A DNA stretch of 64,000 nt, from assembly GCA_016704325.1 (NCBI GenBank), contig JADJAG010000008.1:620001-684000 (forward strand), given 5' to 3'. This stretch comes from Chitinophagaceae bacterium (GTDB taxonomy: Bacteria > Bacteroidota > Bacteroidia > Chitinophagales > UBA10324). Both the position numbers and the translations under genes were made by a program. Position 1 is the stretch's first letter, and every line of letters begins with the position of its first letter. Under the pieces are notes generated by a model. That model worked only from the letters and a program-made list of their open reading frames with translations, ran no database searches and was not told the DNA's origin. This document shows, one piece after another, positions 36,908 to 47,681 of the stretch.

Positions 36908-37371
36908 GGGTGTATGATAAATTGCACTTAATGCTGTAGCGTTTACCTTAGCGCCTTGCTTTTTTAGCGCCAAGACGCGAAGACGCGAATAAAATCTTAA
37001 AGGATCAATATGCTACGTTTTTTTGGCGTCTTGGCGTCTTGCTTCTGGGGTAAGGGGTGTATGACTTGCCTTAATGCTGTAGCGTTCCTTAGGCCGCTTT
37101 TAGCGCCAACGTTTTTGGCGTCTTGGCGTCTTCGCCCTTGTATTATTTTATCGCTGAGAAATGCAATCCTCCTGTTGGAGTGCGGGTAAGGGGTGTATGA
37201 CAAATTGCACTTAATGCTGTAGCGTTTACCTTAGCGCCTTGCTTTTTTAGCGCCAAGACGCGAAGACGCGAATAAAATCTTAAAGGATCAATATGCTACG
37301 TTTTTTTGGCGTCTTGGCGTCTTCGCGCTTGTATTATTTTATCGCTGAGAAATGCAATTTGTCATACACCC
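36908..37371. mobile_element. MITE family 2-type element with internal duplication (464 bp)
   Basis: The ends are GGGTGTATGATAAATTGCA and TGCAATTTGTCATACACCC. A perfect 8-bp target duplication GATTTCTG flanks it (36900-36907 and 37372-37379). The interior is a near-identical ~125-bp unit present at about 36910-37040 and again at about 37190-37320, with a diverged unit between them; each unit starts with GGGGTGTATGAC. The units carry the palindrome AGCGCCAAGACGCGAAGACGC/GGCGTCTTGGCGTCTT. The interior differs from that of the copies at 30774 and 43761. Confidence 0.85.
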
Positions 37372-37379
37372 GATTTCTG

Positions 37380-37646
37380 AGTAGTCTTTACAGGAAACAA
37401 CAACCATTATTGAAAGTTTACTAACCTAAAAGGTTTTCGTAATAAAACAGTATAATTACTAGTCAAACAAAGTTAAGTGCTAAGCAAACTTTGCAAGCAC
37501 TTTCTCTATAAAAATGCTTCAATAGCAAGGTATGCATCTCTCGGTGCATAAGCTAACCTGATAGCGACATCCCTGATTATAAAGAACTTTTCAATATCCC
37601 TTGTAAAAAAACTAATTTGGCAACATAATTCACCATTGCCGGCAGC
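37380..37646. other. Upstream region of the CapD-like gene
   Basis: No gene is visible in these 267 bases, and no clear TAnnTTTG element close to the start codon was found. Confidence 0.4.
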
Positions 37647-39566
37647 GTGGCTATTAATCGTCTTCGATTCAAGTACCGATCACTGGTTCCCAGGTGGGCC
37701 ATTTTCACTATTGATACATTTATTGTGTTGGTGGCACTGCTATTCGCATTCTTATTGCGTTTCAATTTCCACATTCCGGAACATGAGCTACAGTTGATGT
37801 ATATATCAGTACCTGTACTGCTTGCTGTCAGAATAGGCGGATTTTTCCTTTTCCGGATTTATGCAGGTATGATTCAGTATACAGGATCGGAAGATGCGCA
37901 ACGTGTGGCTATTATGCTGGCACTCGGAACATTGTTTACCGGACTCCTGAATTTTATTTCGCTAAAGCTAACCGGCAGCTACCTCGTTCCATTCTCTGTA
38001 ATAATTATTGAGTTTTTTATAAGCGTGTTCGCGATGTCAGCCTACCGGCTTGGTGTAAAATTGCTGTATGAAGAACTGGTGCAGGTACGAAAAGAGAAAT
38101 CTAATGTCATTATACTCGGTGCCAATGAATATGGCCTCATCACCAAGAAAACACTGGAAAGGGATCCGAAAAAAGATGTGCAGGTAATCGCATTTATTGA
38201 TAATAAGAATGACCTGTTGCGGCAGAAACTGGAAGGCGTTTCTATCTATGATTCCAGGAATGACCTGGAAGATCTGCTGCAGGACCAGGTTGTCGACTTG
38301 TTAATTATTGCTGTACCGAATATCCCGGCAAGCAGAAAAAAGCAGGTAGTGGATACCTGTCTCAAATATAACGTACGGGTATTGCATGTACCGCCTATGT
38401 CAAAGTGGATCAATGGTGAATTAAGTATGAACCAAATCCGTGAGGTAAAGATTGAAGAACTGCTGGAACGCGATCCCATACAGCTCGATAATGAACGCAT
38501 CAGCAAACAACTCATTGGCAAGCGCATATTGATTACCGGTGCTGCAGGGTCTATTGGAAGTGAAATTGCCAGGCAGGTGGCAGGTTTTAATCCTCAGAAA
38601 CTGTTTCTGCTTGATCAGGCCGAAACACCGCTTTTTGAATTGCAGCAGGAATTAAAAGGCGAGCTTCCTGGCGAAAAATTTGAGGTAGTTATTGGCGATG
38701 TCAGGAACAAGGAAAGAATGGAAAATATCATTTCATCATTTATGCCGCATATTATATACCATGCAGCAGCTTACAAACATGTACCTATGATGGAAGACAA
38801 TCCTTCCGAATCACTCTTGACTAATGTACAAGGTACCATGGTTTGTGCCGACTTAGCGGTTAAATATGATGTGGAAAATTTTGTATTTGTTTCTACAGAC
38901 AAAGCCGTCAATCCTACCAATGTGATGGGTGCTTCAAAACGCATTGCAGAGATTTATGTGCAATCGCTCAACCAGTTTCTTACTGAAAAAAATATTGAAC
39001 CCAATACACATTTTATTACTACCCGTTTTGGAAATGTACTCGGCTCAAGCGGCTCCGTGATTCCTCAATTCAGAAAACAAATAGCAGAAGGCGGTCCCGT
39101 TGCTGTAACAGACCCGGAGATCACCCGCTTTTTCATGACCATACCGGAGGCCTGCCAACTGGTGCTCGAAGCAGGCGCCATGGGAAAAGGTGGTGAAATA
39201 TTCATTTTTGATATGGGTGAGCCTGTCCGTATCGTAGACCTTGCAAAAAAAATGATTCAACTTTCAGGACTGGAACTTGGAAAAGATATTCAGATCACCT
39301 TCACCGGGCTTCGTCCGGGTGAAAAACTGGTAGAGGAATTACTGAATACTGCTGAAAACACCATCCCTACCCATCATCCTAAGATCATGATAGCGAAAGT
39401 CAGAGAATATGATTTTTCTTCTGTCCGTAAAGAAATAATTGAACTTATTGATTTGTTCAATAGCCAGGATAACCTGGAAATTGTAACTAAAATGAAGGAA
39501 CTCGTTCCGGAATTTATCAGTAATAATTCCGTCTTTGAGAAACTGGACCAACAGGCGGCGAATTGA
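37647..39566 (+). CDS. Membrane nucleotide-sugar 4,6-dehydratase/epimerase, CapD/WbpM-like
   Basis: The 639-residue protein has four N-terminal membrane helices (about 15-130), a first Rossmann domain with no full GxxGxxG (EYGLITKK region, ~150-280), and a second SDR domain from about 285 with ITGAAGSIGSEIARQ. The motifs YHAAAYKHVPMMEDNP and STDKAVNPTNVMGASKR are those of the FlaA1/WbpM/PglF type. It makes 4-keto-6-deoxy or epimerised UDP-sugars for surface polysaccharides at the inner membrane. The start codon is GTG; an in-frame stop lies just upstream at about 37624. Confidence 0.92.
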   Translation: MAINRLRFKYRSLVPRWAIFTIDTFIVLVALLFAFLLRFNFHIPEHELQLMYISVPVLLAVRIGGFFLFRIYAGMIQYTGSEDAQRVAIMLALGTLFTGLLNFISLKLTGSYLVPFSVIIIEFFISVFAMSAYRLGVKLLYEELVQVRKEKSNVIILGANEYGLITKKTLERDPKKDVQVIAFIDNKNDLLRQKLEGVSIYDSRNDLEDLLQDQVVDLLIIAVPNIPASRKKQVVDTCLKYNVRVLHVPPMSKWINGELSMNQIREVKIEELLERDPIQLDNERISKQLIGKRILITGAAGSIGSEIARQVAGFNPQKLFLLDQAETPLFELQQELKGELPGEKFEVVIGDVRNKERMENIISSFMPHIIYHAAAYKHVPMMEDNPSESLLTNVQGTMVCADLAVKYDVENFVFVSTDKAVNPTNVMGASKRIAEIYVQSLNQFLTEKNIEPNTHFITTRFGNVLGSSGSVIPQFRKQIAEGGPVAVTDPEITRFFMTIPEACQLVLEAGAMGKGGEIFIFDMGEPVRIVDLAKKMIQLSGLELGKDIQITFTGLRPGEKLVEELLNTAENTIPTHHPKIMIAKVREYDFSSVRKEIIELIDLFNSQDNLEIVTKMKELVPEFISNNSVFEKLDQQAAN

Positions 39567-39646
39567 ACACCTGGTTTTATTGATTAACCTAAGTTCAAAT
39601 CTTGCTAAGTGCTATAAGATTTTATCTGGTAATATAATACTTGCAA

Positions 39647-40264
39647 TTACCCTAAAGCCTGCATTAATCTACCCTCTACCAGGTGATGCATATGGAAAGG
39701 CTTTACCGCACGCCAGTTGAGGTCGTTGAGCCTTTCTCCCATGAGCAGATAATTGGACAATCGCGCTTTCCTCATTTCATCAATAATATGGTCGCGAAAA
39801 TTGATCATGGCAACCCATCCGCCCTGATCCTGCACATCTTCAAACCATTCTTCATAATAACAATCATCTGAAACATGGAAGTTGAGCACATTCTCTCCTA
39901 TCAATATAAACTTGGTAATGCCATGACCCATAAAAACATCGGCTACATCACGCTTTAGAAACATGATGTCATTACCAATTGCATCATTCCATTCACCAAT
40001 CAATTCAATCACCACAAAGTGATGTGCATAATCTGCATGCAGCACTTTAAGATACAAGGTGGGTGAACCAAAACTATCCCATTGTGGATGAATAAAGAAG
40101 TTATAAATCGCATTGGTATACTCAAACTCACTGTATTCTCTTCCATAAAAGGGTGACTGGTCGTCCTCTTCAGACAGGTACACATCACGCCAGCTGTAAA
40201 AAGGTTCTATCTCGTGCATTTCAGTTAATTCTACGCGACTTAAGTTCCGGATTAATCTCTTCAA
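39647..40264 (-). CDS. Conserved Bacteroidota protein of unknown function
   Basis: The 205-residue protein has no signal peptide or membrane helix, is rich in aromatic and acidic residues, and contains LYLKVLHADYAHHFVVIELIGEWN (split here at YAHHFV), KFILIGENVLNF and DDCYYEEWFEDV. I believe related proteins are widespread in Bacteroidota, but I do not know a function. It stands alone, converging on the CapD-like gene. Confidence 0.72.
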   Translation of the reverse strand: MKRLIRNLSRVELTEMHEIEPFYSWRDVYLSEEDDQSPFYGREYSEFEYTNAIYNFFIHPQWDSFGSPTLYLKVLHADYAHHFVVIELIGEWNDAIGNDIMFLKRDVADVFMGHGITKFILIGENVLNFHVSDDCYYEEWFEDVQDQGGWVAMINFRDHIIDEMRKARLSNYLLMGERLNDLNWRAVKPFHMHHLVEGRLMQALG

Positions 40265-40481
40265 GCCGGTTTGCTAAACAACAACCCTCATCATTTGGTT
40301 ACCGGTCGAGTATTCATGTTTCTTCCAGCTACAATTGTATTTCCAAACTCCGGTTTTCGGAATTCAACTTGCCGGAATCAATTATCATGGCAAAAGTAAT
40401 ACAACTTATTATTGCTGAAAAAGGAAAAAAATACTCATAAAATATATTCGCCATCCTTATAGAATGCTTTCAAACAGTTGT

Positions 40482-41310
40482 TTAGACTTTCGGTTTTCGC
40501 TTGTGCAATTGCATCACTTTACGCACACTGCCATACTCCTGCAAAATTCCCCTGGCCCGTTTATAATCCCAGGCAAATTCCCGCATCAGAATTTTCGCAC
40601 CGCGGTCTATCAGCTTCTCATTGGTTAATTGCATATCAACCATTTTGTTATCGAGCACATGCCCCAATTGTATCATCACCGATGTGCTGATCATATTTAA
40701 AACAAGCTTCTGTGCAGTGCCTGCTTTCATGCGTGTGCTTCCCGTAATAAATTCAGGTCCAACAATTACTTCTACCGGAAAATCAACCAAATCACGCAAC
40801 GGTGAATGGGCATTACAGGTAATGCAGCCGGTTACGATGTGGTGTTCCTTGCATTTCTTTATAGTTCCGATAACATAGGGTGTCGTTCCCGATGCAGTAA
40901 TTCCAATCACTACATCCTTTTCATTGATCCCGTAGACCTTTAAATCTTTCCAACCTTGATCTTCATCATCCTCTGCAAACTCAACTGCTTTCCGGATAGC
41001 ACCATCACCCTCCTGCAATCAAACCAATCACCTTATCCGGTGATACACCAAATGTTGGAGGGCATTCTGAAGCATCTACAATTCCTAAACGTCCGCTGGT
41101 ACCACTTCCTAAATAAATCAGGCGGCCTCCTTCTCTCATATTAACAATTACAGCATTAGTAAGCGCTTCAATCTGCGGAATAGCTTTTTCAATGGCATCA
41201 GGAACGGTTTGATCTTCTTTGTTAATATTAACCAACAGTTCCTTCACTGTCATTTGTTCAAGATGACTGTATCTCGAAACAGCCTCTGTCATTTTTGTAA
41301 ACTGGTCCAT
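40482..41310 (-). pseudogene. murQ: N-acetylmuramic acid 6-phosphate etherase, one apparent frameshift
   Basis: The family is clear: SRYSHLEQMTVKELL near the start, GSGTSGRLGIVDASECPP, the catalytic region AIRKAVEFAEDDEDQGW, and TGSTRMKAGTAQK. The frame breaks at 41008-41010, where the coding strand reads GCAGGAGGGTGAT and one extra G leads to a stop; without it GCA GGA GGT GAT restores the family sequence (LIAGGDGAIRKA). With that correction the protein has 275 residues, normal for MurQ. The enzyme cleaves the lactyl ether of MurNAc-6-P in peptidoglycan recycling. I think this is a sequence error rather than a real loss. The start is taken at MDQFTKMTEAVSRY. Confidence 0.9.
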
Positions 41311-41431
41311 TGCTGCGAAGGTAGTGGACACTACTGATATTTTTTCACGCGCCTGTTCTGCCGGGGAATGGACGATTGCCTTCACTAATTGTACTGATCA
41401 AGCTGACATGAGTTGCAAATCGCAGCAATAT

Positions 41432-41668
41432 GGAGATTCCGGTTCTTTAGCCCGGCGAAAGTGAGTATTGAGTATTGAGTATTGAGTATTTGAGTAAATC
41501 AGAGTAATGATTACAGAATTGCAAGTAATCGGCTTCGCCGCAGCAATTTAACAATTTAACAATTTAACAATTTAGCCATTTAACCATTTAGCCATTTAAC
41601 CATTTAGCCATTTAACATTTTAACCCACCAACCATTGCTTCACAAGTTGAACGAATTGTAGTACACCC
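41432..41668 (-). mobile_element. MITE family 2, copy with degraded left end
   Basis: AGCAATATG flanks the segment on both sides (41424-41432 and 41669-41677), an 8-9 bp target duplication. The right end is CAAGTTGAACGAATTGTAGT followed by ACACCC, matching the family. The interior holds the ATACTCA, GCGAAGCCGAT and TTTAACAA units in inverse order. The left end (GGAGATTCCGG) no longer resembles GGGTGTACGAC. The element sits in the divergent promoter region between murQ and the protease gene. Confidence 0.7.
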
Positions 41669-41731
41669 AGCAATATGATCTGCTTGATGCAACGCATTAA
41701 AAATCGTTTCTTTGCCTTTCCAAACAAACAA

Positions 41732-43353
41732 ATGAATAAAAAATTCAACATCTGGCTTCCCGTAATCATGACTACTATTTTGATAGTGGGTATCCAGATA
41801 GGTCAAATGCTAAATGGTTCTAAAAAGCCGTCTATTTTCAGCAATTCGAATATTGGTACGCTGGAACAGGTACTGGATTATGTACAAGCCAAGTATGTTG
41901 ATACGGTTAATCTGGAAAGACTTGAAGATGGCGCCATCGAAAAAGTGCTGGAAAATCTCGATCCGCATTCAACTTTCATTCCTTCCAGCGATCTTAAAGC
42001 AGTCAACCAGGAACTGGAAGGTAATTTTGAAGGAATAGGCATTGAATTTTTCGTGGTGAAAGATACCGTAATGGTTGTCAACGTGCTTTCAGGGGTCCTG
42101 CAGAATCGGTAGGACTATTATCAGGTGACAAAATTATTACCATCAACGATTCACTCTTTGCAGGAAAAAATATTGGCGACGGAGAAGTGGTCAAACAGCT
42201 AAGGGGCAAAAAAGGAAGCAAAGTTACGATTGGAATAAAGCGTAAAAATTCAAACACTTTATTGAGTTTTACGATCACCAGGGATAAGATTCCTATCTAC
42301 AGCGTAGACGCTTCGTATATGATTGATGCAAATACGGGACTTATAAAAATCAACCGGTTCAGCGAAACTACCTATGATGAATTTATGGAAGCCCTTCAGA
42401 AACTGAAAAATGAAGGTATGTCCAAACTCATCATTGACCTCAGACAAAACGGTGGTGGCTACCTCAATGCAGCAACCGATATCACCGATGAACTCCTCGA
42501 TCAACCAAAATTAATGGTGTATACCAAGGGAAGGGTGTATTCCCGAACAGATTACAAAACGCGTGTACTCGGACAATTTGAAGATGGCGCACTCGCAATT
42601 CTTATAGATGAAGGGTCCGCTTCAGCCAGCGAAATTGTGACAGGCGCTATTCAGGATTGGGATCGTGGAATCGTGGTCGGACGACGTTCCTTCGGCAAAG
42701 GTTTAGTGCAGGAACAATATGGACTCACAGACGGGTCAGCACTTCGATTAACAGTTGCCAAATATTATACCCCATCAGGAAGGTGTATTCAAAAACCATA
42801 CAACCATGATGTGGATGACTATTATAATGATCTTACCGATCGCTATCACAATGGAGAGTTTACCAACAAAGACAGTATCCATCAGAAAGACACCGCTAAA
42901 TTTTATACATCGCAGGGGCGCCTGGTATATGGCGGAGGTGGAATAATGCCAGACATTTTTGTACCACTTGATACCAGCAACACTTCCAACAATTTTCTGA
43001 ATGCTGTACTAAGCCAGGGCCTTATTCAACAATTTACTTATGGATATTATCATGACCATCCGGGCATGCTGGACAGTTACGCTGATGTTTCAACATTCCG
43101 TAAAAAATATACTGTTAGCAACGAAATATTCAGTTCCTTCTTAGCACTTGCTGAGAATAATAAGATACAACCAAAAGAAAGTGAATTGGCAAGTGCAAAA
43201 GGATACATTTTGCTCCGTATTAAATCTTTTCTTGCCCGCGAGAAATTTTCACAGGATGCCTTTTATGCTGTGCTCTTTGATGAAGACGAAACAGTGATAC
43301 AGGCTGTGAAATCAATGAATAAAGATGTTACAGCTTTTAATCCTTATCAGTAG
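41732..43353 (+). pseudogene. C-terminal processing peptidase (S41 family), one apparent frameshift
   Basis: The corrected protein has ~540 residues: one N-terminal membrane helix (MNKKFNIWLPVIMTTILIVG), a PDZ domain, and an S41 protease domain with ALAILIDEGSASASEIVTGA (nucleophile Ser) and RRSFGKGLVQEQYGL (catalytic Lys). The frame breaks at 42092-42095: TCAGGGGTCCTGC has four G where five would give the PDZ motif SGGPAESVGLLSGD. The enzyme is anchored in the inner membrane and cuts periplasmic proteins from their C-termini. The start is set at 41732; an upstream in-frame ATG at 41675 lies in the end of a mobile element. A sequence error is more likely than loss. Confidence 0.9.
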
Positions 43354-43371
43354 TAGCTATATAAAAAATTT

Positions 43372-43512
43372 CATTATTGTCCGACTAAAATATTGGGGTT
43401 TAGGCTGAAACCCAATATTGGCGCGCATCCTATAACCCTACGCTTCAGCGTGGGGTTATGGAATGAAACCTGCTCCCGGTGGGCTTTAGCCCACATTAGT
43501 CGGACAATAGTG
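43372..43512. mobile_element. MITE family 1, copy 2 (141 bp)
   Basis: The ends are CATTATTGTCCGACTAA and TTAGTCGGACAATAGTG, and the perfect 9-bp target duplication AAAAAATTT lies at 43363-43371 and 43513-43521. It starts 18 bases after the protease gene stop. Confidence 0.95.
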
Positions 43513-43521
43513 AAAAAATTT

Positions 43522-43752
43522 GTTACGTTATTCAAAAAGTACGAAACAATGCTTTCCGTCAACTTGCTCTTTCATTGCCGGGCACAAAAAAACGACATCA
43601 ACGGGAAAGTGCCTCTTTCCAAATTAACAATCGGAATCTTGCATTACTCAGAACGCCTGAAATACAGGCAGTCATAAAATTATCAATTGCTGACCAATTT
43701 GCGTTTTCGTCAATCATGATTACCACTATTTATCCGGTCAAAGGTGGTTGGG
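43522..43752. other. Non-coding gap between two mobile elements
   Basis: No supported gene is visible. The open frames here are short and overlap the elements on either side. Confidence 0.4.
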
Positions 43753-43760
43753 GCAAAACA

Positions 43761-43944
43761 GGGTGTACGACAAATTGGATATAGATTATTGGGGGTTGAA
43801 ATTGAGTATTAAGTATTTGAGTAAGTGAGAAAAGTACAGCAGTGAATACAGAATAGCAAGTGATCGGCTTCCCGTACATTTAACCATTTAACAATTTAAC
43901 CCACCAACAATTGCTTGCCAAGATGAACGAATTGTCGTACACCC
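43761..43944 (-). mobile_element. MITE family 2, copy (184 bp, inverted)
   Basis: The ends are GGGTGTACGACAAATTG and CGAATTGTCGTACACCC. The flanks GCAAAACA (43753-43760) and GCAAAACT (43945-43952) form a probable 8-bp duplication with one mismatch. Read in reverse it matches the 30774-30961 copy throughout, including CAAGCAATTGTTGGTGGGTT and the GGCTTC(C/G) block. Confidence 0.88.
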
Positions 43945-43952
43945 GCAAAACT

Positions 43953-44171
43953 AGGATAGACAAACTTTGAAATATAAAATTTAAGTTTGCCACTAGTCAA
44001 AGTTGTTTTGTCAACTGAATGGCGAAATGTACGATCCAAAAAAGCAGTGCTTACAAAAAAATACCATCATAAATTTTGAAACTCGCTGAGTCCGGATTAA
44101 ATTAGGCATCATAAAAAAGTAACATTACTTAAAAACCAAAACAGTAGTCATTCAACATTTTAATAACTTAT
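43953..44171. other. Non-coding gap, no gene seen
   Basis: The stretch is AT-rich with stops in all frames. It lies between two mobile elements. Confidence 0.4.
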
Positions 44172-44312
44172 CATTATTGTCCGACTAAAATATTGGGGTT
44201 TAGGCTGAAACCCAATACTGGCGCGCATCCTCTAACCCCACGCTTCAGCGTGGGGTTAGAGGATGAAACCCGCCTCTGGCGGGCTTTAGCCCACATTAGT
44301 CGGACAATAGTG
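44172..44312. mobile_element. MITE family 1, copy 3 (141 bp)
   Basis: The ends match copy 2, and the 9-bp duplication ATAACTTAT (44163-44171 and 44313-44321) is perfect. The middle hairpin CTAACCCCACGCTTCAGCGT extends to a 13-bp stem. It ends 39 bases before the ATG of the SBBP-repeat protein, so it lies in its promoter or leader. Confidence 0.95.
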
Positions 44313-44351
44313 ATAACTTATTTTTAAACTAGCTACAAAACCAAATTCCAT

Positions 44352-47206
44352 ATGATTCGCGCTACACTTGCACTGTGTCTGTTCATTCAATTTGCCTATG
44401 CCAATCCTGATGAGCAATGGGTTACCAAAACAGCTTTGTCAGTTCCCGGGTTTGTACCTAATAAAGGGCAATTTATTGACCAGCATCAGCATGCAAATGA
44501 TGAGGTGCAATACCTCTATTCCAATGGAATGTTCAACCTTCAGTTAAAACAAGATGGTTTTAGTTATGAGCTCTTTCATTTGGTGGAAGTTGCCGAAAAT
44601 CGTTCCGGAGATCGCTATGAATATGATCCTTTTATTGCCACTTCGGAAATGGCACCCAAATATGAATTTCATTCAACCCGCATCGATGTGAAGTTTCTCG
44701 GTGCTGCTGTACCGCAATTGTCGCCATCTGATGAAACCGGAACGCTACTCAATTATTATACAGTGCATACGGGCAGTAATGGCATTACAGGTGTGAAGAG
44801 TTATTATAATGTCAGCTATAAAAATGTTTACCCGGGCATTGACCTGCATTTCTATGCACCTGATGAGGCCGGCCAGCCTTTAAAATATGAATGGCTGGTA
44901 CATCCCGGTGCTGATCCATCACAAATAAAAATGGAATATGCCGGAGCAACCGCTCTTCAATTAAAGGAAGATGGTAGCATCGACGTGATAACTGCATTGG
45001 GCAAATTGAATGAAGGTGAAATTATTGCATATACTTTGGGTGATGAGCAAAAGACATTTGTTGCCTATTCGCTGGATAAACATATTATCAGTTATACAGG
45101 TGCAGGCAGCACTGCCAAAACATTGGTAATCGATCCCAATATCACGTGGTTTAGTTATTATGGCGGTTCGAATAATGAAGATTTGTTTGAAGGTGAATTG
45201 GCCATGGATGGCAAGGGAAGCCCTTTAATTGCCGGCAACACTAGCAGTCCACAAAATATTGCAAGCTCCGGTGCACATCAGGTTACTTACGGAGATGGTG
45301 GCGTAGATGGTTTTGTCGCTAAATTTAAGCCAAATGGAAATATGGCATGGGCTACTTATTATGGGTCGTATGACAGGGATGGATGCCATGCAATTGCAGC
45401 AGATGCTGCTTACAATATTTTTGTTGGCGGTAATACCTTCAGCAGCTCCGGAATTGCAACGGCAGGTTGCCATCAGGAAGTTTTTGGTGGTGCAATGGAT
45501 GCCTTTTTCGTAAAATTTAACAAAGATGGAATACGGCAATGGGCTACCTATTTCGGAGGTACCGGTTATGGCGACCAGGTTAATGGCGTGGAATGTGATG
45601 CAACAGGCAATGTTTATTTCACCGGCTATACCTGCAGCCCGAACAATATTTCAACACCAGGTGCATACCAGGAAGTTTACAATGGTATTGATGATGAAAC
45701 CGGCGATGTGATGGTTGGCGCCTTCACCACCGATGGCGCACTTTTGTGGTGCTCCTATCACAGCGGACCATCGCAAGATCGTGCCCACGACATTGTACTC
45801 CTCGAAAATGGAGATTTTTATGTGGAAGGCACTTGCGAAAGTACTACTCAGTTTGCAACAGCAGGTATTCATCAAAGTACCTATGGAGGCGGCCCGCAGG
45901 ATGCCTTTATTTCAAAGTGGAGTGCTGATGGTGATCTATATTGGTGCAGCTATTATGGCGGTGAAGGAGATGAACATGGCCGTGGTCTCGCTATTGATTC
46001 AAATAATAATGCTTACATCGGTGGCTGGACAATCAGTACCGTTGGAATCGGAACACCCGGAACAGCGCAACCTGATTGGTTTCCGGCTATAACAATGAAG
46101 GCAACCCTGCTGCCGATGCTTACCTGGCAAAATTTACACCCGAAGGTATGTTAGCCTGGGGAACCTATTATGGCGGGAAGGATCTGGAAAGATCAAGAGG
46201 TATTACGGTTGACAAAAAAATGACCTGGTTTATATGGCTGGCCAAACAAATAGCAAATTCAATGTTGCCAACAGCAATATATTTGATCCTGACAAAGTAC
46301 TTTTTCTTCAGGATGGATTTGTATCAAAGTATTCAACCTCCGGAATATTACTCTATTCATACTTAGTCGGAGGTCCCGGCAAACAAACTGTTTTTGATGC
46401 TGATCTTGACAAGTATAATTCACTGTACCTTTTAATGACAACGGATGCCACTACTTTTACCACATCTGGTGTACGTACATCAGTCGACCTATAACGGAGG
46501 TGATGATGCCATGTTGGTGAAGATGAATCCTGCGGATAGCTGCATGGACCAATATGAACCCAACAATACCAATCTTATTGCAACTGAGTTGAGTATCAGC
46601 TCTGATACCATGTTCTATGGAATTACCGGTAACATTTCCAATTCAACGGATGTAGACTGGTTTCGGATAAAAACCAGTTTGACCAACCTGAAATTAGAAT
46701 TGATAGACCTGGTTACTGATTATGATCTTTATCTATACAAAGGCAACGGGCAATTAATCGCTACAGCTGCCAACATTGGCGATGCCGATGAAACCATTAT
46801 TTTTAATAGTTTACCAAAAGGCAAGTATTATGTGCGTGTTGTAGCTGCAGATAACTCCTATGATCCAAATGCATGCTACAGGCTCAGGGCCCTCATTGCA
46901 TCCCAGCCATGGTTGACTAAAGAAGGTTTGCTTGAAAATGCGTTCAACCAATCCGCGGTTCAAGTATATACTTATCCCAACCCTGCAAAAGATATTTTAT
47001 CCTTGAAAATTACTGCTCCTAATGAATCAACTGCCAACGTTTCCATCTTTGAAGTTAGTGGTCAGACTATTCTTGAAAAAGTCTTTACAATAGAAGAAGG
47101 GTCACAAACTATTACATTGGATGTAGCTGCATTAAAGCGAGGCATGTACCTGGTTGCAACAGATATAAACGGAGTGAGATCGTTTTCAAAAATTGTATTG
47201 CAATAA
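44352..47206 (+). pseudogene. Secreted SBBP-repeat protein with PPC and T9SS domains, three frameshifts
   Basis: With three one-base corrections (about 46076, missing T in a short run; 46214-46220, one A missing from a run of A; about 46477, one base extra) this is a single 951-residue protein. It has a signal peptide (ends FAYA), an N-terminal domain of the type found before SBBP repeats (FVPNKGQFIDQ ... VYPGIDLHFYA), about ten SBBP-type blades (WATYYGS..DRDGCHAIAAD; GAYQEVYNGID; GIHQSTYGGG), a PPC-like domain (EPNNTNLIATELSIS ... STDVDWFRIK) and a T9SS type A domain (TYPNPAKDILSL ... GMYLVATDI). The frames join exactly, so I treat these breaks as sequence errors or very recent decay. It would be surface-exposed; the function is unknown. 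Confidence 0.85.
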
Positions 47207-47318
47207 GTAACCTGCTTACCTGCTTTTAGCCTGGGATGGGATCGCTTTATTTTTGAAAGATAGGGAAGCATGAAACATTGCCTTCTTCCTTGGACTAGTC
47301 ATCCGGATTTATTCTTTT

Positions 47319-47440
47319 GTAACTACTCAGCAGAATAGAAAAACGGCACATGGATGACACAGATGTGACTGACAACCACAGATTAAAACAGTGTTCATTC
47401 AAAACACCTTTAAAAATGATCTAATAATAATCAGATTTAT
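47319..47440 (+). repeat. Partial MITE family 3
   Basis: GTAACTACTCAG at 47319-47330 is followed by CACATGGATGACACAGATGT and ACCACAGATTAAA, as in the full element at 21862-22072. No matching right end is found, so the copy is truncated. Confidence 0.7.
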
Positions 47441-47494
47441 CGTTCATACGCGAACGATTGGTCATTTCAAAATGTAGTACCTACGCTTTTTAAT

Positions 47495-47635
47495 CATTGA
47501 TGTCCGACAAAAATATTGGGGCTTAAACTGAACCACACTACTAGCGTTCATCCTCTAACCCCACGCTTCAGCGTGGGGTTAGAGGATGAAACCCGTTCCC
47601 GGCGGGCTTTAGCCCACATTAGTCGGACAATAGTG
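47495..47635. mobile_element. MITE family 1, copy 4 (141 bp)
   Basis: The perfect 9-bp duplication CTTTTTAAT (47486-47494 and 47636-47644) flanks it. The left end is slightly diverged (CATTGATGTCCGACAAA), while the right end is TTAGTCGGACAATAGTG. It sits 46 bases upstream of the dioxygenase start. Confidence 0.94.
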
Positions 47636-47681
47636 CTTTTTAATACTATTTCATTTACAGTTGCAATACCGGTCATCCTCC

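Noticed and set aside
41675..41731. Upstream start for the S41 protease
   Set aside because: It starts in the end of a mobile element; the normal membrane-helix start is MNKKFNIW at 41732.
43371..43521. MITE family 1 as a terminator or a conserved small RNA
   Set aside because: Its hairpins lack a T run, and the exact 141-bp length with 9-bp target duplications shows transposition.
46076..46494. Two separate small genes inside the SBBP region
   Set aside because: Their translations continue one protein in successive frames; one-base frameshifts explain them better.
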